Shown: positions 18,625 to 27,656 of the stretch, in pieces | Layout: every line of letters starts with the position of its first letter | Numbering within the stretch: the first letter of the stretch is position 1 | NCBI GenBank assembly: GCA_900316985.1 | Contig: ONFE01000031.1 | Span: forward strand, 1-51,929 | Direction: 5' to 3' | Origin: an uncultured Prevotellaceae bacterium | GTDB lineage: Bacteria > Bacteroidota > Bacteroidia > Bacteroidales > Bacteroidaceae | Length of the DNA stretch: 51,929 nt | The notes under the pieces: model-generated | The model's input: the letters and a program-made list of their open reading frames with translations, nothing else | Told to the model about the DNA's origin: nothing | Databases searched by the model: none | Position numbers and translations under genes: made by a program

Positions 18625-19929
18625 CTAATTATTCATTGTGTATTTGTTATCATAGATTTCCTTCAGCATCTGGATCTCATGCATCGACTGCTGAACCTTT
18701 GCCGCATTCTCCTGATTAATCTCACGCACCAAGTCGTTCACATCGATGATACCATGTGATAGTTTCGATTCCGCAGCCTTCCTTACTGCGGAACGCAGAG
18801 AGATAACCTCTTCATCGTCGGCCATCAGCTTCTTGTAGCGGCTGATACTTTCATTCTGCTGTATCTGCTCCAAACGATTATTGAAAAGAAATTCTTCTCT
18901 GATCGTCTCCGTCATGTCGCGCTGCAGCTGTATTTTAGCCTTGTCGTTATGGCGGGTATAGAGAGCACCAATGTTCCATGTCAGCCGTGCTCCAATCAAA
19001 CCATTCCAGGACCAGTTGTGCGACATCATGTCCTCGAACATATTATACCCCGGATAGCCATAAAAACCTTGTGCAAAAACACCAAGCCTCGGCATCAGCG
19101 CTGCATTGAGGGCTTTCTCTTGAGCATTGGCCAGACTGAGCTGGGCATCAAACAGACGAATCTCAGGACGGTGATTAGCGGAACTGCTTTCAGTAACAGT
19201 CGGCTTCTGAACAGTCTTAACCTCCATATTGCAGAATAATGAGAGCATCGTTTGCAGGGAACGCCTCTGTGAGTCCAAATTAGTCATTTGCTGAACGACA
19301 TTCAGCCTTTCAGCCTTCACATTCTGCAAATCACTCTCAGCAGCAGTACCCATCTTCACCATAGAAGCCAGTTTCTTCTCGTTACCAAGCAACAGTTCCT
19401 GCAAGTCCTTGTTCAGTTGTATCTGGTCGTCAAGCATCAGCAGGGAAAAGTACATCTCGTTCACACGCTTGCGTATATGATAAAGATTCACCTCCGTCTG
19501 TGCAGCTTGCACGTTTCCCTGCTCACGGACTATCGCCTTCTGACTACTGATAGCTCCTCCGTCGATAATCGTCTGACTGATGTCTATGCCTACACGATAC
19601 TGGTCTTTCTTCAAACCTTTCATATCGATTCCCATCTGCTGGTACACCCCCAGCAACTGGTCCGGGAAACTGGCCACATCGCTCTGATAAGTGGCCTGTG
19701 CCGATGCTGATATTTGCGGCAACCAACCTTTCTGAATATTAGAGACTGTCAGTTTGGTAGTCTTCTCAATAAGGTCATACTGACGTATCAGCGGATAATT
19801 TTGCTCTGCCGCCCGTTGACACTCCTCCAGCGTTTGAGCAGACAAAGAAAAAACAGGGGAAAGACATAAAGTCCATAAAACTATCATCCACCTGTTTAGC
19901 CTGATTATTATGTTGCATTTCATAAGCAT
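18625..19929 (-). CDS. TolC-family outer membrane efflux protein
   Basis: The 434-residue product has a signal peptide (MIVLWTLCLSPVFSLSAQ) and the TolC-family pattern of two repeated helical hairpins: TLEECQRAAEQNYPLIRQ, SSAN-RPEIRLFDAQLSLANAQEKALNA, and the barrel segments around PGYNMFEDMMSHNWSWNGLIGARLTWNIG. It forms the outer-membrane exit duct of the pump encoded downstream. The -7-like box TACCTTTG on the minus strand at 19960-19967 fits as the operon promoter, though no clear -33 TTTG is visible. A divergent AraC-type regulator is transcribed away from it. Confidence 0.93.
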   Translation of the reverse strand: MLMKCNIIIRLNRWMIVLWTLCLSPVFSLSAQTLEECQRAAEQNYPLIRQYDLIEKTTKLTVSNIQKGWLPQISASAQATYQSDVASFPDQLLGVYQQMGIDMKGLKKDQYRVGIDISQTIIDGGAISSQKAIVREQGNVQAAQTEVNLYHIRKRVNEMYFSLLMLDDQIQLNKDLQELLLGNEKKLASMVKMGTAAESDLQNVKAERLNVVQQMTNLDSQRRSLQTMLSLFCNMEVKTVQKPTVTESSSANHRPEIRLFDAQLSLANAQEKALNAALMPRLGVFAQGFYGYPGYNMFEDMMSHNWSWNGLIGARLTWNIGALYTRHNDKAKIQLQRDMTETIREEFLFNNRLEQIQQNESISRYKKLMADDEEVISLRSAVRKAAESKLSHGIIDVNDLVREINQENAAKVQQSMHEIQMLKEIYDNKYTMNN

Positions 19930-20064
19930 TGCTTTTTCACATTATTACTATATCTGTTGCAAAGGTACAACCTTTTCCACAGAGTATTCCTATCCATAAT
20001 GAGTGAATAATGTTCTTTTTGTACGATTTTTAGCCAAATCAGTTATATTTTTGCGGAAAAACAT

Positions 20065-20072
20065 TATCTTTG
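20065..20072 (+). promoter_or_regulatory. -7 box of the AraC-type regulator gene
   Basis: TATCTTTG matches the Bacteroidales -7 consensus 22 nt before the start codon. No good -33 TTTG lies at the right distance, so the promoter may need an activator. Confidence 0.5.
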
Positions 20073-20094
20073 TCGTCATAAAAAGCGACTGGTG

Positions 20095-20997
20095 ATGAAC
20101 AAACAACCCAAACTAATGGATATATCCCGAATGAGGGATATCTTTGCTCCGCTTTTCGAGCAAATCAGCAAGAACATCTATATCAGCAATGAACTGGCGA
20201 TGCTCCATGGTGAACCAATGGTGTTTCGACTGCTTGTGCAGCAAACGCCGCCATTTGTCATCAACGACCATCGCCTTGGCATCATAACCCGCGGTGAGGG
20301 CGAAGTTAATTTCAACCTCGTTGACCACCATCTTACGGAAGGCACACTCATTTATATCGGTCCGGGCACCATCATCACCCCCATACGCTTTTCCAACGAT
20401 CTGGAACTGCAAGGCATCGGACTCTTTGCCGACTTTCCCATGCCCTTTGCCGACGGACAGTTTCCATCAGCCTTTAATGGACAGGTACGCGACTTTCAGT
20501 TGCCAGTTGCCAAGGAGGACTTACAAACAGCCCGCAATATTCTCGACACACTCTGGCACCTTGTCCATCAGCCCGATTATCATCGTCAAACAGCATCGTC
20601 GCTCGTTGCTGCCCTGATGCATCACTATGACCGTCTGTTCCACCAGCAAGTCGACAATCTGGCTGCAACACGTTCTCGCGAACAAACCATCTTCGACCGC
20701 TTCATCCTGCTCGTCAACCAACATTGTCGTGAGCAACATCAGATCAGTTACTACGCAGAACGCCTTTGTCTTACAGAGCGGTATCTTGGCACTATAGTAA
20801 GACAGACTAGCGGAACCACTGCCAAAGAATGGATTGACCGTGCTCTCATTGCCCGTATCAAGGTGGAACTGCGCCACACCGACAAGTCTGTAGCCCGGAT
20901 TTCTGAAGAAATGAACTTTCCAAATCCTTCCTTTTTTTCTAAATACTTTAAGCGACTTACACAGCAAACGCCAGCCCAATACAGAAGTAAGCCATAA
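20095..20997 (+). CDS. AraC-family transcriptional regulator
   Basis: The 300-residue protein has an N-terminal cupin-like sensor (FVINDHRLGIITRGEGEVNFNLVDHHLTEGTLIYIGPGTI) and a C-terminal AraC double HTH (about residues 205-298). The latter reads HQISYYAERLCLTERYLGTIVRQTSGTTAKEWIDRALIARIKVEL, then SEEMNFPNPSFFSKYFKRLTQQTPAQYR. It diverges from the tolC-hlyD-ABC operon across 165 nt, so it most likely controls that efflux operon. An in-frame GTG one codon upstream is an alternative start. Confidence 0.93.
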   Translation: MNKQPKLMDISRMRDIFAPLFEQISKNIYISNELAMLHGEPMVFRLLVQQTPPFVINDHRLGIITRGEGEVNFNLVDHHLTEGTLIYIGPGTIITPIRFSNDLELQGIGLFADFPMPFADGQFPSAFNGQVRDFQLPVAKEDLQTARNILDTLWHLVHQPDYHRQTASSLVAALMHHYDRLFHQQVDNLAATRSREQTIFDRFILLVNQHCREQHQISYYAERLCLTERYLGTIVRQTSGTTAKEWIDRALIARIKVELRHTDKSVARISEEMNFPNPSFFSKYFKRLTQQTPAQYRSKP

Positions 20998-21048
20998 AAA
21001 GTAGGATTTCAACTTAACTTATGGAGTTGACTTTCGCTTATATCCTAG

Positions 21049-21564
21049 ATGACACAAGAAGAGTTCGAACATATAGCCCCGAGGCTCCGAGAGTTGATGC
21101 TCTCGGTAGGCCGCAGTTTCTTCGGCAATGACGACGATGCCGAGGATGTGGCGCAGGAGGGGCTGGTGGCTCTTCTCAGGTTTTTCGACCGTATGGAACC
21201 GAGCATCCGGCATGATGCCCTTGCCGTCAGGGTGGCCAAGCATTGCTGCATGGACAAAGTGAGGAAAAGGAAGGCCAGTCCCTTCGTGACGGCCCCAATG
21301 AATGAGGGGATTTCTCCACCGGGCAGGGAGGTGGGCGCTTCGCCTCACGAGATGCTGGAGGCCAAGGAACTGCATGAAGCCGTGAACAAGGCAGTGAAGC
21401 ATCTGAAACCCAGTGAGCGGCGCCTTTTCGAGATGAGGCAGATAGAAGGTCTGGAACTTGACGAGATAGCAAGGCTGACCCAGATAGCGAAGCCCTCGAT
21501 AAAGAGCATCGTTTCTGCTGCGCGGAAGAAAGTGTTTGAAGAGATTAAAAGGTTAAGGACATGA
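21049..21564 (+). CDS. ECF-type RNA polymerase sigma factor
   Basis: The 171-residue sigma-70-family factor has region 2 (SFFGNDDDAEDVAQEGLVALLRFFDRM, then AVRVAKHCCMDKVRKRKA) and region 4 (LKPSERRLFEMRQIEGLELDEIARLTQIAKPSIKSIVSAARKKVFEEI), separated by a short linker of about 35 residues. There is no extra domain. Its stop overlaps the next gene by four bases, which encodes a membrane-anchored partner, as for sigma/anti-sigma pairs. Target promoters are not identifiable here. Confidence 0.92.
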   Translation: MTQEEFEHIAPRLRELMLSVGRSFFGNDDDAEDVAQEGLVALLRFFDRMEPSIRHDALAVRVAKHCCMDKVRKRKASPFVTAPMNEGISPPGREVGASPHEMLEAKELHEAVNKAVKHLKPSERRLFEMRQIEGLELDEIARLTQIAKPSIKSIVSAARKKVFEEIKRLRT

Positions 21565-22229
21565 CATACAAAGACACCGAAATGTTGATTCAGAAATACC
21601 TCAACGGCGCGACGACTGCCGAGGAGGAGAGGCTGCTGGCCCTGGAGGTATCCCGCGATGATGCTCCAGACGACTGGAAGGTGATTGCAGAGATGCTTGG
21701 TGAGCTGACTGTCGATGAAGCGCTCTTCGACCAGATGATGGCAGAGCGCAGCCGTAAGTCTCGTATCGTGAAACTATGGCCTAGGGTGGCAGCGGCCTGT
21801 GTGGCGGCATTGCTGATTGTCTTCCTCAGTCCACCGAGAAAGGATGCTCCCTCAAAGCCTCAGATAGCGGAGGTGGAGACAGGGCAAAAGCGAGAGTCCT
21901 CCCCAATTCCCCCAAAGGGGGAGGAACAGCGGAAAGAGGAGCCTACCCCAACCCTCCCGAGGGGAGGGAGTGCAAAAAGCCTCGAAAGACCCGTCAGGCA
22001 AGGAATCAAAAAGAATGTCTCAAAGAGTATCATAAAAGAAGAAAAGGAACCTATCAAAGAAAACGCCACACTCCGGCCGGTGGAAGAAGGCGACATTGTT
22101 CCCTACGAAGACCCGATGATGCAATTTGCAGAACAGGCAAGAGCTCTGCGCGAAAGAGGCAACCGCGTCATTCAGCGAGTTTCAATGAACGGATTACCAT
22201 CAAATAATTATCAATTAAACGATTTATAA
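21561..22229 (+). CDS. membrane-anchored protein, probable anti-sigma partner
   Basis: The 222-residue product has an N-terminal cytoplasmic part (residues 1-72) with MLIQKYLNGATTAEEERLLALEV, which resembles anti-sigma partners. One transmembrane helix follows (about residues 73-90, VAAACVAALLIVFLS), then a low-complexity outer part. Residues 110-140 are encoded by two palindromic hairpin repeats (21908-21922 and 21952-21968), giving PIPPKGEE and PTPTLPRGGS. The remaining C-terminus has no known domain. It overlaps the sigma gene by ATGA. The anti-sigma role is inferred from position and topology. Confidence 0.8.
   Translation: MTYKDTEMLIQKYLNGATTAEEERLLALEVSRDDAPDDWKVIAEMLGELTVDEALFDQMMAERSRKSRIVKLWPRVAAACVAALLIVFLSPPRKDAPSKPQIAEVETGQKRESSPIPPKGEEQRKEEPTPTLPRGGSAKSLERPVRQGIKKNVSKSIIKEEKEPIKENATLRPVEEGDIVPYEDPMMQFAEQARALRERGNRVIQRVSMNGLPSNNYQLNDL
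21901..21970. repeat. pair of palindromic repeats inside coding sequence
   Basis: Two related hairpins, TCCCCCaaaGGGGGA (21908-21922) and CCCTCCCgagGGGAGGG (21952-21968), each follow a CCCCAA tract. They resemble the extragenic palindromes common in Bacteroidota genomes, but here they are translated in frame. Confidence 0.7.
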
Positions 22230-22232
22230 ACA

Positions 22233-23268
22233 ATGAAAAGAATCATCATAGCAACAATATCAGTCATCCTGTCATTAAACATTACCGCACAAGACAGGAC
22301 ACCCATGGACAAGATATGGGAAGAATTAGAAAAGATAACATCTGCGCGCCAAGACGCCAAGATGAAGGTCAACCACGGAGGCGGCCAACTGCTATACGTC
22401 CACAACGGCATAGTCGGAAAGGAATTCCTTTGTTCAACCGACTGCGAAGGCGTTACAACTTCTTTTAATAATTTCACACCAGAAGAGATAGGAAGAGAGT
22501 TATCACTTCGAGTCACATAGCCACGATGCTGACACTATTACCTATTCACTATGCCTAAAGAACGGAGGATACTCTATTGCGAAAATCAGGGCAAACGACG
22601 GCACCATGTTTTATCCCGAAGCACTCGAAACCGTGTTCCTCAACTATACGGCAAGTCCGAAACCATGCGGTAAGCACATCAGAGGCTTCGGGACGTTAGG
22701 ATATAATAAGAGACTTCCCTTGCCTGGCGGAAAGAGTTATTATTTTGACAAGCAGCCATATCTGGACAAAATCATACCCGTTCTCAAACGAAAGGACATC
22801 AAATCATGGAGTTTCAAATGGGCACAAAGTGATGACTATGACATAGATGCCCATCACGACAAGGAGATTTATTCTGCAACAAGAGTCCATCTGCCTAAAA
22901 ATGCCGGACAGATGATAGGAACCATGTATTTCATTCCGCGGGAGAAAACCCGCCTGGCAGAAGAAATATTCACAGCCATCGACAGCATCACGCTCAACTA
23001 TACCGAGATTCATCCAGAGCAAATGTTCATGTACATCTACAACGTTAAAAAAGAAGTGATGCAATATACTGAAAGCAGTTATATAAGCACATTGTTTGAA
23101 GGAACTACTGGCAAAGGTCATGTTTCAACGTGCGTTCTCTTTGGCATCACCCCCAAAGGTTACTACGTAGCCATCGCAGACTCCGAGAACAATGCCTGTA
23201 TTCCCAAGGAATGGTCCACGCTCAAGAGTTTCTTCTATGGCGAGAAGAAATACATCAAACAAAAGTAG
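22233..23268 (+). pseudogene. secreted protein of unknown function, split by a one-base frameshift
   Basis: The first frame (22233-22520) starts with a signal peptide (IIIATISVILSLNITAQ) and ends LSLRVT-stop. The second frame is open from about 22486 to 23268 and reads YHFESHSHDADTITYSL, then NGGYSIAKIRANDGTMFYPE. If the T at 22500 is removed, the two frames fuse as GRE-YHFES, giving a single protein of about 344 residues. The gene follows the sigma/anti-sigma pair by 3 nt and is likely its third member. No family is recognised. The mature part has mixed alpha/beta composition and ends FFYGEKKYIKQK. The break may be a real mutation or an assembly error. Confidence 0.75.
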
Positions 23269-23349
23269 CCTTATTAGGCTGTTGCCCATAATAAGTTGCT
23301 GCCTTGAATAAACGACTAGTTGCTTTTTATGCTATTTGGCACATAATAA

Positions 23350-24357
23350 TCAGATAGTCTGCTTTTCCTTCTTGCGTGTCAACATTACGGAGAGTAGCAT
23401 TGATAACAGAAGAACACCAAAGATAACGGCAAGGCTCATAGGAGTAGGCACTTCGATATGAGGAACGTTTAGATGGAGACCTACGAGTGCCCCCAGACTG
23501 TTGACGTACTCGTTCATAGCCAGTAGCATCTTGATGCCAACGAAAATCAGTATGACTCCAAGACCATACTTAAGATACTTGAAATATTTGGCTACTGCAG
23601 CCAAAGCGAAGTAGAGGGCACGGAGACCGAGGATCGCAAAGATGTTGGAAGTAAGTACAATGAACGGGTCACGGCTGACGCTGAAAACAGCAGGGATACT
23701 GTCTACGGCAAAGGCCACGTCTGTTGTCTCGATGACCAGCAGGGCAACGAATATTGGCGTTGCCATGCGTCGCCCATTTTCCACGACAAAGAATCGGTCG
23801 CCGTGCATCCTGTCAGTCACGGGATAGAGTTTGCGGAACCATCGCACAACAATGTTTTGTGAAAGGTCAGACTGCTTGTTGTCATCGTGGACAAACATCT
23901 TGCCACCTGTATAGAGCAGGAAGATACCAAAGAATCCCAACACCCACTCGAAACGTTCTATAATGGCAACACCGGCAAAAATGAAAATGCTGCGCAAAAC
24001 GAGGGCTCCGAAGATGCCCCAAAAGAGCACTTCATGTTGATACTTACGCTCGATGCCGAAGAACGAGAAAAGCATTAGGAACACAAACAGGTTGTCCATC
24101 GACAGGGATTTCTCTATCAGGTAGCCTGCCAAGAACTCCAGAGCCATTTCGTGAGAGTCAACAGGGTAGAAGAAATAAATACCCGCACAAAACAACAACG
24201 ATACACCTATCCATACGGCAGTCATCTTAAGCGCTTCACCCACCTTCACCTCATGCTGTCCTTTTTTCCCAAACATCTTTAAGTCGGCCACCAGCATGAG
24301 TAATACTAACACATAAAAAACTATCCAAGTCCAAAGGGGTAATACCAATATATTCAT
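23350..24357 (-). CDS. TerC-family integral membrane protein
   Basis: The 335-residue protein has about nine hydrophobic segments. It carries the TerC-family signatures FLAGYLIEKSLSMDNLFVFLMLF, GVAIIERFEWVLGFFGIFLLYTG, LLVIETTDVAFAVDSIPAVFSVSRDPFIVLTSNIFAILGLRALYF and KYGLGVILIFVGIKML. The conserved acidic residues in the DN and ET-D pairs are present. TerC/Alx proteins are linked to metal-ion (manganese) homeostasis and tellurite resistance. It is monocistronic; a -7-like TAATTTTG (minus) is at 24362-24369. Confidence 0.93.
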   Translation of the reverse strand: MNILVLPLWTWIVFYVLVLLMLVADLKMFGKKGQHEVKVGEALKMTAVWIGVSLLFCAGIYFFYPVDSHEMALEFLAGYLIEKSLSMDNLFVFLMLFSFFGIERKYQHEVLFWGIFGALVLRSIFIFAGVAIIERFEWVLGFFGIFLLYTGGKMFVHDDNKQSDLSQNIVVRWFRKLYPVTDRMHGDRFFVVENGRRMATPIFVALLVIETTDVAFAVDSIPAVFSVSRDPFIVLTSNIFAILGLRALYFALAAVAKYFKYLKYGLGVILIFVGIKMLLAMNEYVNSLGALVGLHLNVPHIEVPTPMSLAVIFGVLLLSMLLSVMLTRKKEKQTI

Positions 24358-24493
24358 GGTGCAAAATTACAGTTAAAGATTGATTCTTTGCCAATCTCTA
24401 CGTTTACAATTTGGTTACATTATCATCCAACAGCAAGGTGGGGATGTCGAAACATCCCCACTACTTTCTGACAATTTACTTCTGCACTGTCTG

Positions 24494-24883
24494 CTATACT
24501 AGCAGGGCAATGGTTTCTACGTCCTTATCCTTATAGAAACGTGGCTCAAAGACGGGATGATATAGGAAATCGACGAAACGGAACAACTGCAGGGCACAGA
24601 ACTGATGGTCGTCGCTCAGACAGAGTTCTAAACGGAAGTTGCCGTTGGCGCCTGCTGCGGGTTTGCCTTTCTGCACAATGTCTTCGGCCATCTTATCGAG
24701 CGGCATGGTCAGCAGACGCTCCACACGCTCACCCTCGGAAGAGCTGTATTCCAAGATGATAACCTTTATCTGGCTCTGCGTAGGTGAATAGACAGCCTTA
24801 GTTGAAAACAGTGATTTCTTAATCGTGATATACGGATATGCGAAGAGGGCAGCAGCCATCTCCAAGTTTTTTATACTTGACAT
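24494..24883 (-). CDS. hypothetical protein
   Basis: The 129-residue protein has mixed alpha/beta character (MAAALFAYPYITIKKSLFS; SQIKVIILEYSSSEGERVERLLTMPLDKMAEDIV; FCALQLFRFVDFLYHPVFE). There is no signal peptide, no membrane segment and no known motif. It follows a gap of 67 nt from the next minus-strand ORF and may share its transcript. I do not recognise the family. Confidence 0.65.
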   Translation of the reverse strand: MSSIKNLEMAAALFAYPYITIKKSLFSTKAVYSPTQSQIKVIILEYSSSEGERVERLLTMPLDKMAEDIVQKGKPAAGANGNFRLELCLSDDHQFCALQLFRFVDFLYHPVFEPRFYKDKDVETIALLV

Positions 24884-24950
24884 AGTTGTTGTTTTGTTTA
24901 AATAAATAATGTGAATTAATCTTGTGTCCCTGTGAAAACAGACAACTATT

Positions 24951-25400
24951 TCAACGAATGATGCGCCTCAGTGCGATGACGTAATAGTCGCACGAGGCCG
25001 ACATGCAGAAGGGAGCCGTTTCCTTGCGGCACCTGCTGTCGTAGTGGGAATAAAGATGTTTGACGATGCGCTGCCGTTGGGCAAAACTACCGAACGGCGT
25101 GATGGTTCTTTCAGTCTTCGAACCTTGTGAAGAAAGGATGCGATGGGGACGCGAACTGCAAATACGATAAAGCTGCGAGGCATCCGTCAGCGTGGCCTCA
25201 TGGGGTTGCTGTCGTTGAGGAGTTAAAACCGACGACTCGGCACGTTCTATATAGCCTTGCGAAGACACTACACCCTGTTCCTGCCAGTTCAACAAGACTG
25301 TCAGGCAAACGGCAAATAGAGCTGTCAAGAGCCAAATAAAACCGCGCGTCCGTTTCACTCTGCCTGCAAAGATAGCCATTATTTTCAGAAATCCATTCAT
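24951..25400 (-). CDS. hypothetical single-pass membrane protein
   Basis: The 149-residue product has a short basic N-terminus and one membrane helix (about residues 21-40, GFIWLLTALFAVCLTVLLNW). The outer part is rich in Ser, Arg and Gln and ends in a Cys-containing segment (CMSASCDYYVIALRRIIR). No known domain. It lies immediately left of the inferred chromosome/element junction, so it is the last chromosomal gene before the element. Confidence 0.6.
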   Translation of the reverse strand: MNGFLKIMAIFAGRVKRTRGFIWLLTALFAVCLTVLLNWQEQGVVSSQGYIERAESSVLTPQRQQPHEATLTDASQLYRICSSRPHRILSSQGSKTERTITPFGSFAQRQRIVKHLYSHYDSRCRKETAPFCMSASCDYYVIALRRIIR

Positions 25401-25438
25401 CGTTTATGATTATTATTTCCTACAGCATGTCGTTTTAT

Positions 25439-25538
25439 TATAAAACACCAGCGAGACAAACAAACAGAATTTGTTTATCTCGCTGGTATTTAATTGTTTG
25501 GTAGAATATCTACCGCTTAATACTCATCCTCGTTGAAT
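25439..25538. repeat. left attachment-site repeat (attL) of integrated element
   Basis: This 100-nt stretch matches 50193-50292 without gaps at 92 of 100 positions. The last 30 nt (25509-25538) are identical and cover six codons (FNEDEY), the stop and 9 nt downstream of the DUF2795 gene whose whole copy lies at the right end. It also contains a terminator hairpin. Similarity stops at 25539, where the element interior begins. Confidence 0.85.
25447..25487 (-). terminator. intrinsic terminator within attL
   Basis: ACCAGCGAGA and TCTCGCTGGT arms with an inner AAACAAA/TTTGTTT pairing form a long stem, followed on the minus strand by TGTTTTATAA. It is probably the original terminator of the DUF2795 gene before integration. 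Confidence 0.7.
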
Positions 25539-25655
25539 TGAAAACTAGACTTCCGACAATTATATACTGATTTTCAATCAGTTGCATTATTCTTAACTAT
25601 TTTTAGCCAAACTAACCGCGCGGTCTAAGGCTATCAGAGATGATTCGTAAGCGGG

Positions 25656-25666
25656 TTGGACAAACA
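25656..25666 (+). other. possible integrase arm-type site, left end
   Basis: TTGGACAAACA resembles the TTAGACAAACAAA repeats near the right end (50123-50135 and 50164-50176). It lies 118 nt inside the left core. Confidence 0.35.
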
Positions 25667-25771
25667 TATTATCAGCATGCAAAGATACAAATTCTTTTTG
25701 ATATTGCATAACGTGGCAAAGATAGACTTTTTGTGCAAATATTTGCTGTTTCAGTGTTCTCAACATAAACA

Positions 25772-27439
25772 CTACTCCCTAATAACCGTACACAATTTCT
25801 GTACATCCTCATCAAAAGTATCTTTATTGATGGCTTTGTTTTTAGTGACAGAGCGACAATTGTAAATTGTCTGGGTAGAGAGGAAGAGCAGACCAGCAAT
25901 GTCGGCAGTGTTCTTTACTCCCAGACGAATCAGAGCAAACGTGCGCAGTTCTGTTGTCAGTGTGAGCGGAGACTTCTGGCTGATCTGACCGTCAGCCGTC
26001 AGTAAGGCGTTGAATTCTTCCACGAAGGTGGGATACAACTCCAGAAAGGCCTTGTCGAAACGATGAAGGAAGGTGGCGGCATCTTCCTCCGAAATGCGGG
26101 TGGAAGAGATGTTCTGCAACAGTTCCTGAGCCTGGTTGGCCTTGATCTTGCGCTTGACGAGCGTCTGGTATTTGCCCATCTTGTCGATGTATTTGGCACA
26201 GAGGTCAATGAAGATAGAAGCCAGACTCTCGCGGCGGTTGTTGGTGTCGACGAGTTTCCGGTTCAGCTCTTTCAGCTGCTCATTCAGCGTCACCTGATGG
26301 TTGTTTCCTGCTGCCAGCTGTTCGTTCAGATAGGACAGCTGCCGGTTGTTGTCAGCCAATTCTTTCCTCCTGGATGAGAGTTTCCGGTTTTGCCTGTGTA
26401 TGTAATATGCCGTGAAAAGAAGTCCCACCATCAGAAATGATATGAAGAATACAGAGTGACGGAGATGCCGGTTCTGCTTTTCCGTGGTTGCCTGGTAGGC
26501 ATTCATGATTTGCGGAAGATTTCTGGAGATTTCCAAAATGCGCAAGCGGTTGTTGTAAAACTTGGCATCCTCCATCGACAGGTTGATGTAGCGCTCGGCC
26601 CGTTCGATATACTGTTCGCCCTTCTCGAACAATTTCACGGCGAGTTTCTGCAAGGCCAGATTCTCCATTGTGCACGACTGCAAATCGCTCAAGGCGGCCT
26701 TCGTCAGAAACTCCTCGTATTTCTCCTCGTCGCCACTCTCTCTGTAGTTGCCAGCCAAGGCAAACGACGCCATGGCGTAGATGCGTGAGTTTTTCTCTGT
26801 CGATTTTAGAATGTTGAGATAGTACTCCCTCGCTTTTGCACGATCAGGCTCAACATATACTTTCTGCTCGCCTTGGTAGAATTTGTACAGGGGGTCTTGA
26901 TCGTCTGCATATTGCATGGCCCGTTTCAGGTAATTGTTGGCTTTTTGCCGGTATACTGGTGAGAACATTGGGTCGCTGCTATAGTCGCTCCAATAGGAAT
27001 AGACGGAGAAATAGGTGTAATAATACTTAAACAGAAATTCAGGACTGCTGACCTGGATGCTGTTGAGATGGTCGACGGCCTCGCTGTATAATCCGCTGAG
27101 ATTGAGGATTTCGGCCATGTGGATGGTAAAGAGCGTAATGAAATGGGTGTCGTTGTGTTCGACGGCAGTTGACAACCCTTTCTTCGCATAGACCATGGCA
27201 GAGTCGAGCTTGTAGACGTAGTATTCATCATACAACGCATCCAGCAACTTCAAAACAATCGTTGTGTTGGTTTCCGACACGATGTTTTTCTTAATATATG
27301 CAATCCTGTCTTCCTTTGCCTGTAGGTAACCTGCTCTGCGGGCAATGGCAGAGTCGAGTTCGTTCAGCAGTTGACTGTTGTCGGCAAATGAGACTGTAGA
27401 GATGAGAGTCATCAATACACAAATGAATAATCTAGCCAT
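25772..27439 (-). CDS. SusR-like transmembrane transcriptional regulator
   Basis: The 555-residue protein matches the SusR architecture of the Bacteroides starch system. It has a signal peptide (FICVLMTLISTVSFA), a periplasmic TPR-like helical sensor (residues 20-320), one membrane helix (about 328-348, FFISFLMVGLLFTAYYI), a coiled coil (350-400) and a C-terminal helical DNA-binding part. That last part holds LTTELRTFALIRLGVKNTADIAGLLFLS and TQTIYNCRSVTKNKA, a LuxR-like helix-turn-helix. SusR-type proteins sense oligosaccharide and switch on the adjacent SusC operon. It is divergent from SusC across 217 nt. A -7-like TATATTTG (minus) is at 27457-27464. Confidence 0.9.
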   Translation of the reverse strand: MARLFICVLMTLISTVSFADNSQLLNELDSAIARRAGYLQAKEDRIAYIKKNIVSETNTTIVLKLLDALYDEYYVYKLDSAMVYAKKGLSTAVEHNDTHFITLFTIHMAEILNLSGLYSEAVDHLNSIQVSSPEFLFKYYYTYFSVYSYWSDYSSDPMFSPVYRQKANNYLKRAMQYADDQDPLYKFYQGEQKVYVEPDRAKAREYYLNILKSTEKNSRIYAMASFALAGNYRESGDEEKYEEFLTKAALSDLQSCTMENLALQKLAVKLFEKGEQYIERAERYINLSMEDAKFYNNRLRILEISRNLPQIMNAYQATTEKQNRHLRHSVFFISFLMVGLLFTAYYIHRQNRKLSSRRKELADNNRQLSYLNEQLAAGNNHQVTLNEQLKELNRKLVDTNNRRESLASIFIDLCAKYIDKMGKYQTLVKRKIKANQAQELLQNISSTRISEEDAATFLHRFDKAFLELYPTFVEEFNALLTADGQISQKSPLTLTTELRTFALIRLGVKNTADIAGLLFLSTQTIYNCRSVTKNKAINKDTFDEDVQKLCTVIRE

Positions 27440-27587
27440 CTTCTATCGTTTTTCTGCAAATATAACTACTTTTTTGAAATGTATCATATTTACTATTGAA
27501 TTTTTAAATATTTTTATAACACGCAGATTATCAGGATAATATATTGTGTCATGTTTTACTCAAAATTTACTATAGCTTTACCTTATG

Positions 27588-27618
27588 TTGCTGTGAGCTG
27601 AATAATTGTTTACCTTTG
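27588..27618 (+). promoter_or_regulatory. promoter of the SusC operon
   Basis: A -33-like TTG (27588-27590), a 20-nt spacer and TACCTTTG (27611-27618) fit the Bacteroidales consensus. It lies 39 nt before the SusC ATG and is the likely target of the SusR-like regulator. Confidence 0.65.
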
Positions 27619-27656
27619 CAGCAGATTATTCCTAATAACTAAAAACATCTGATGGT

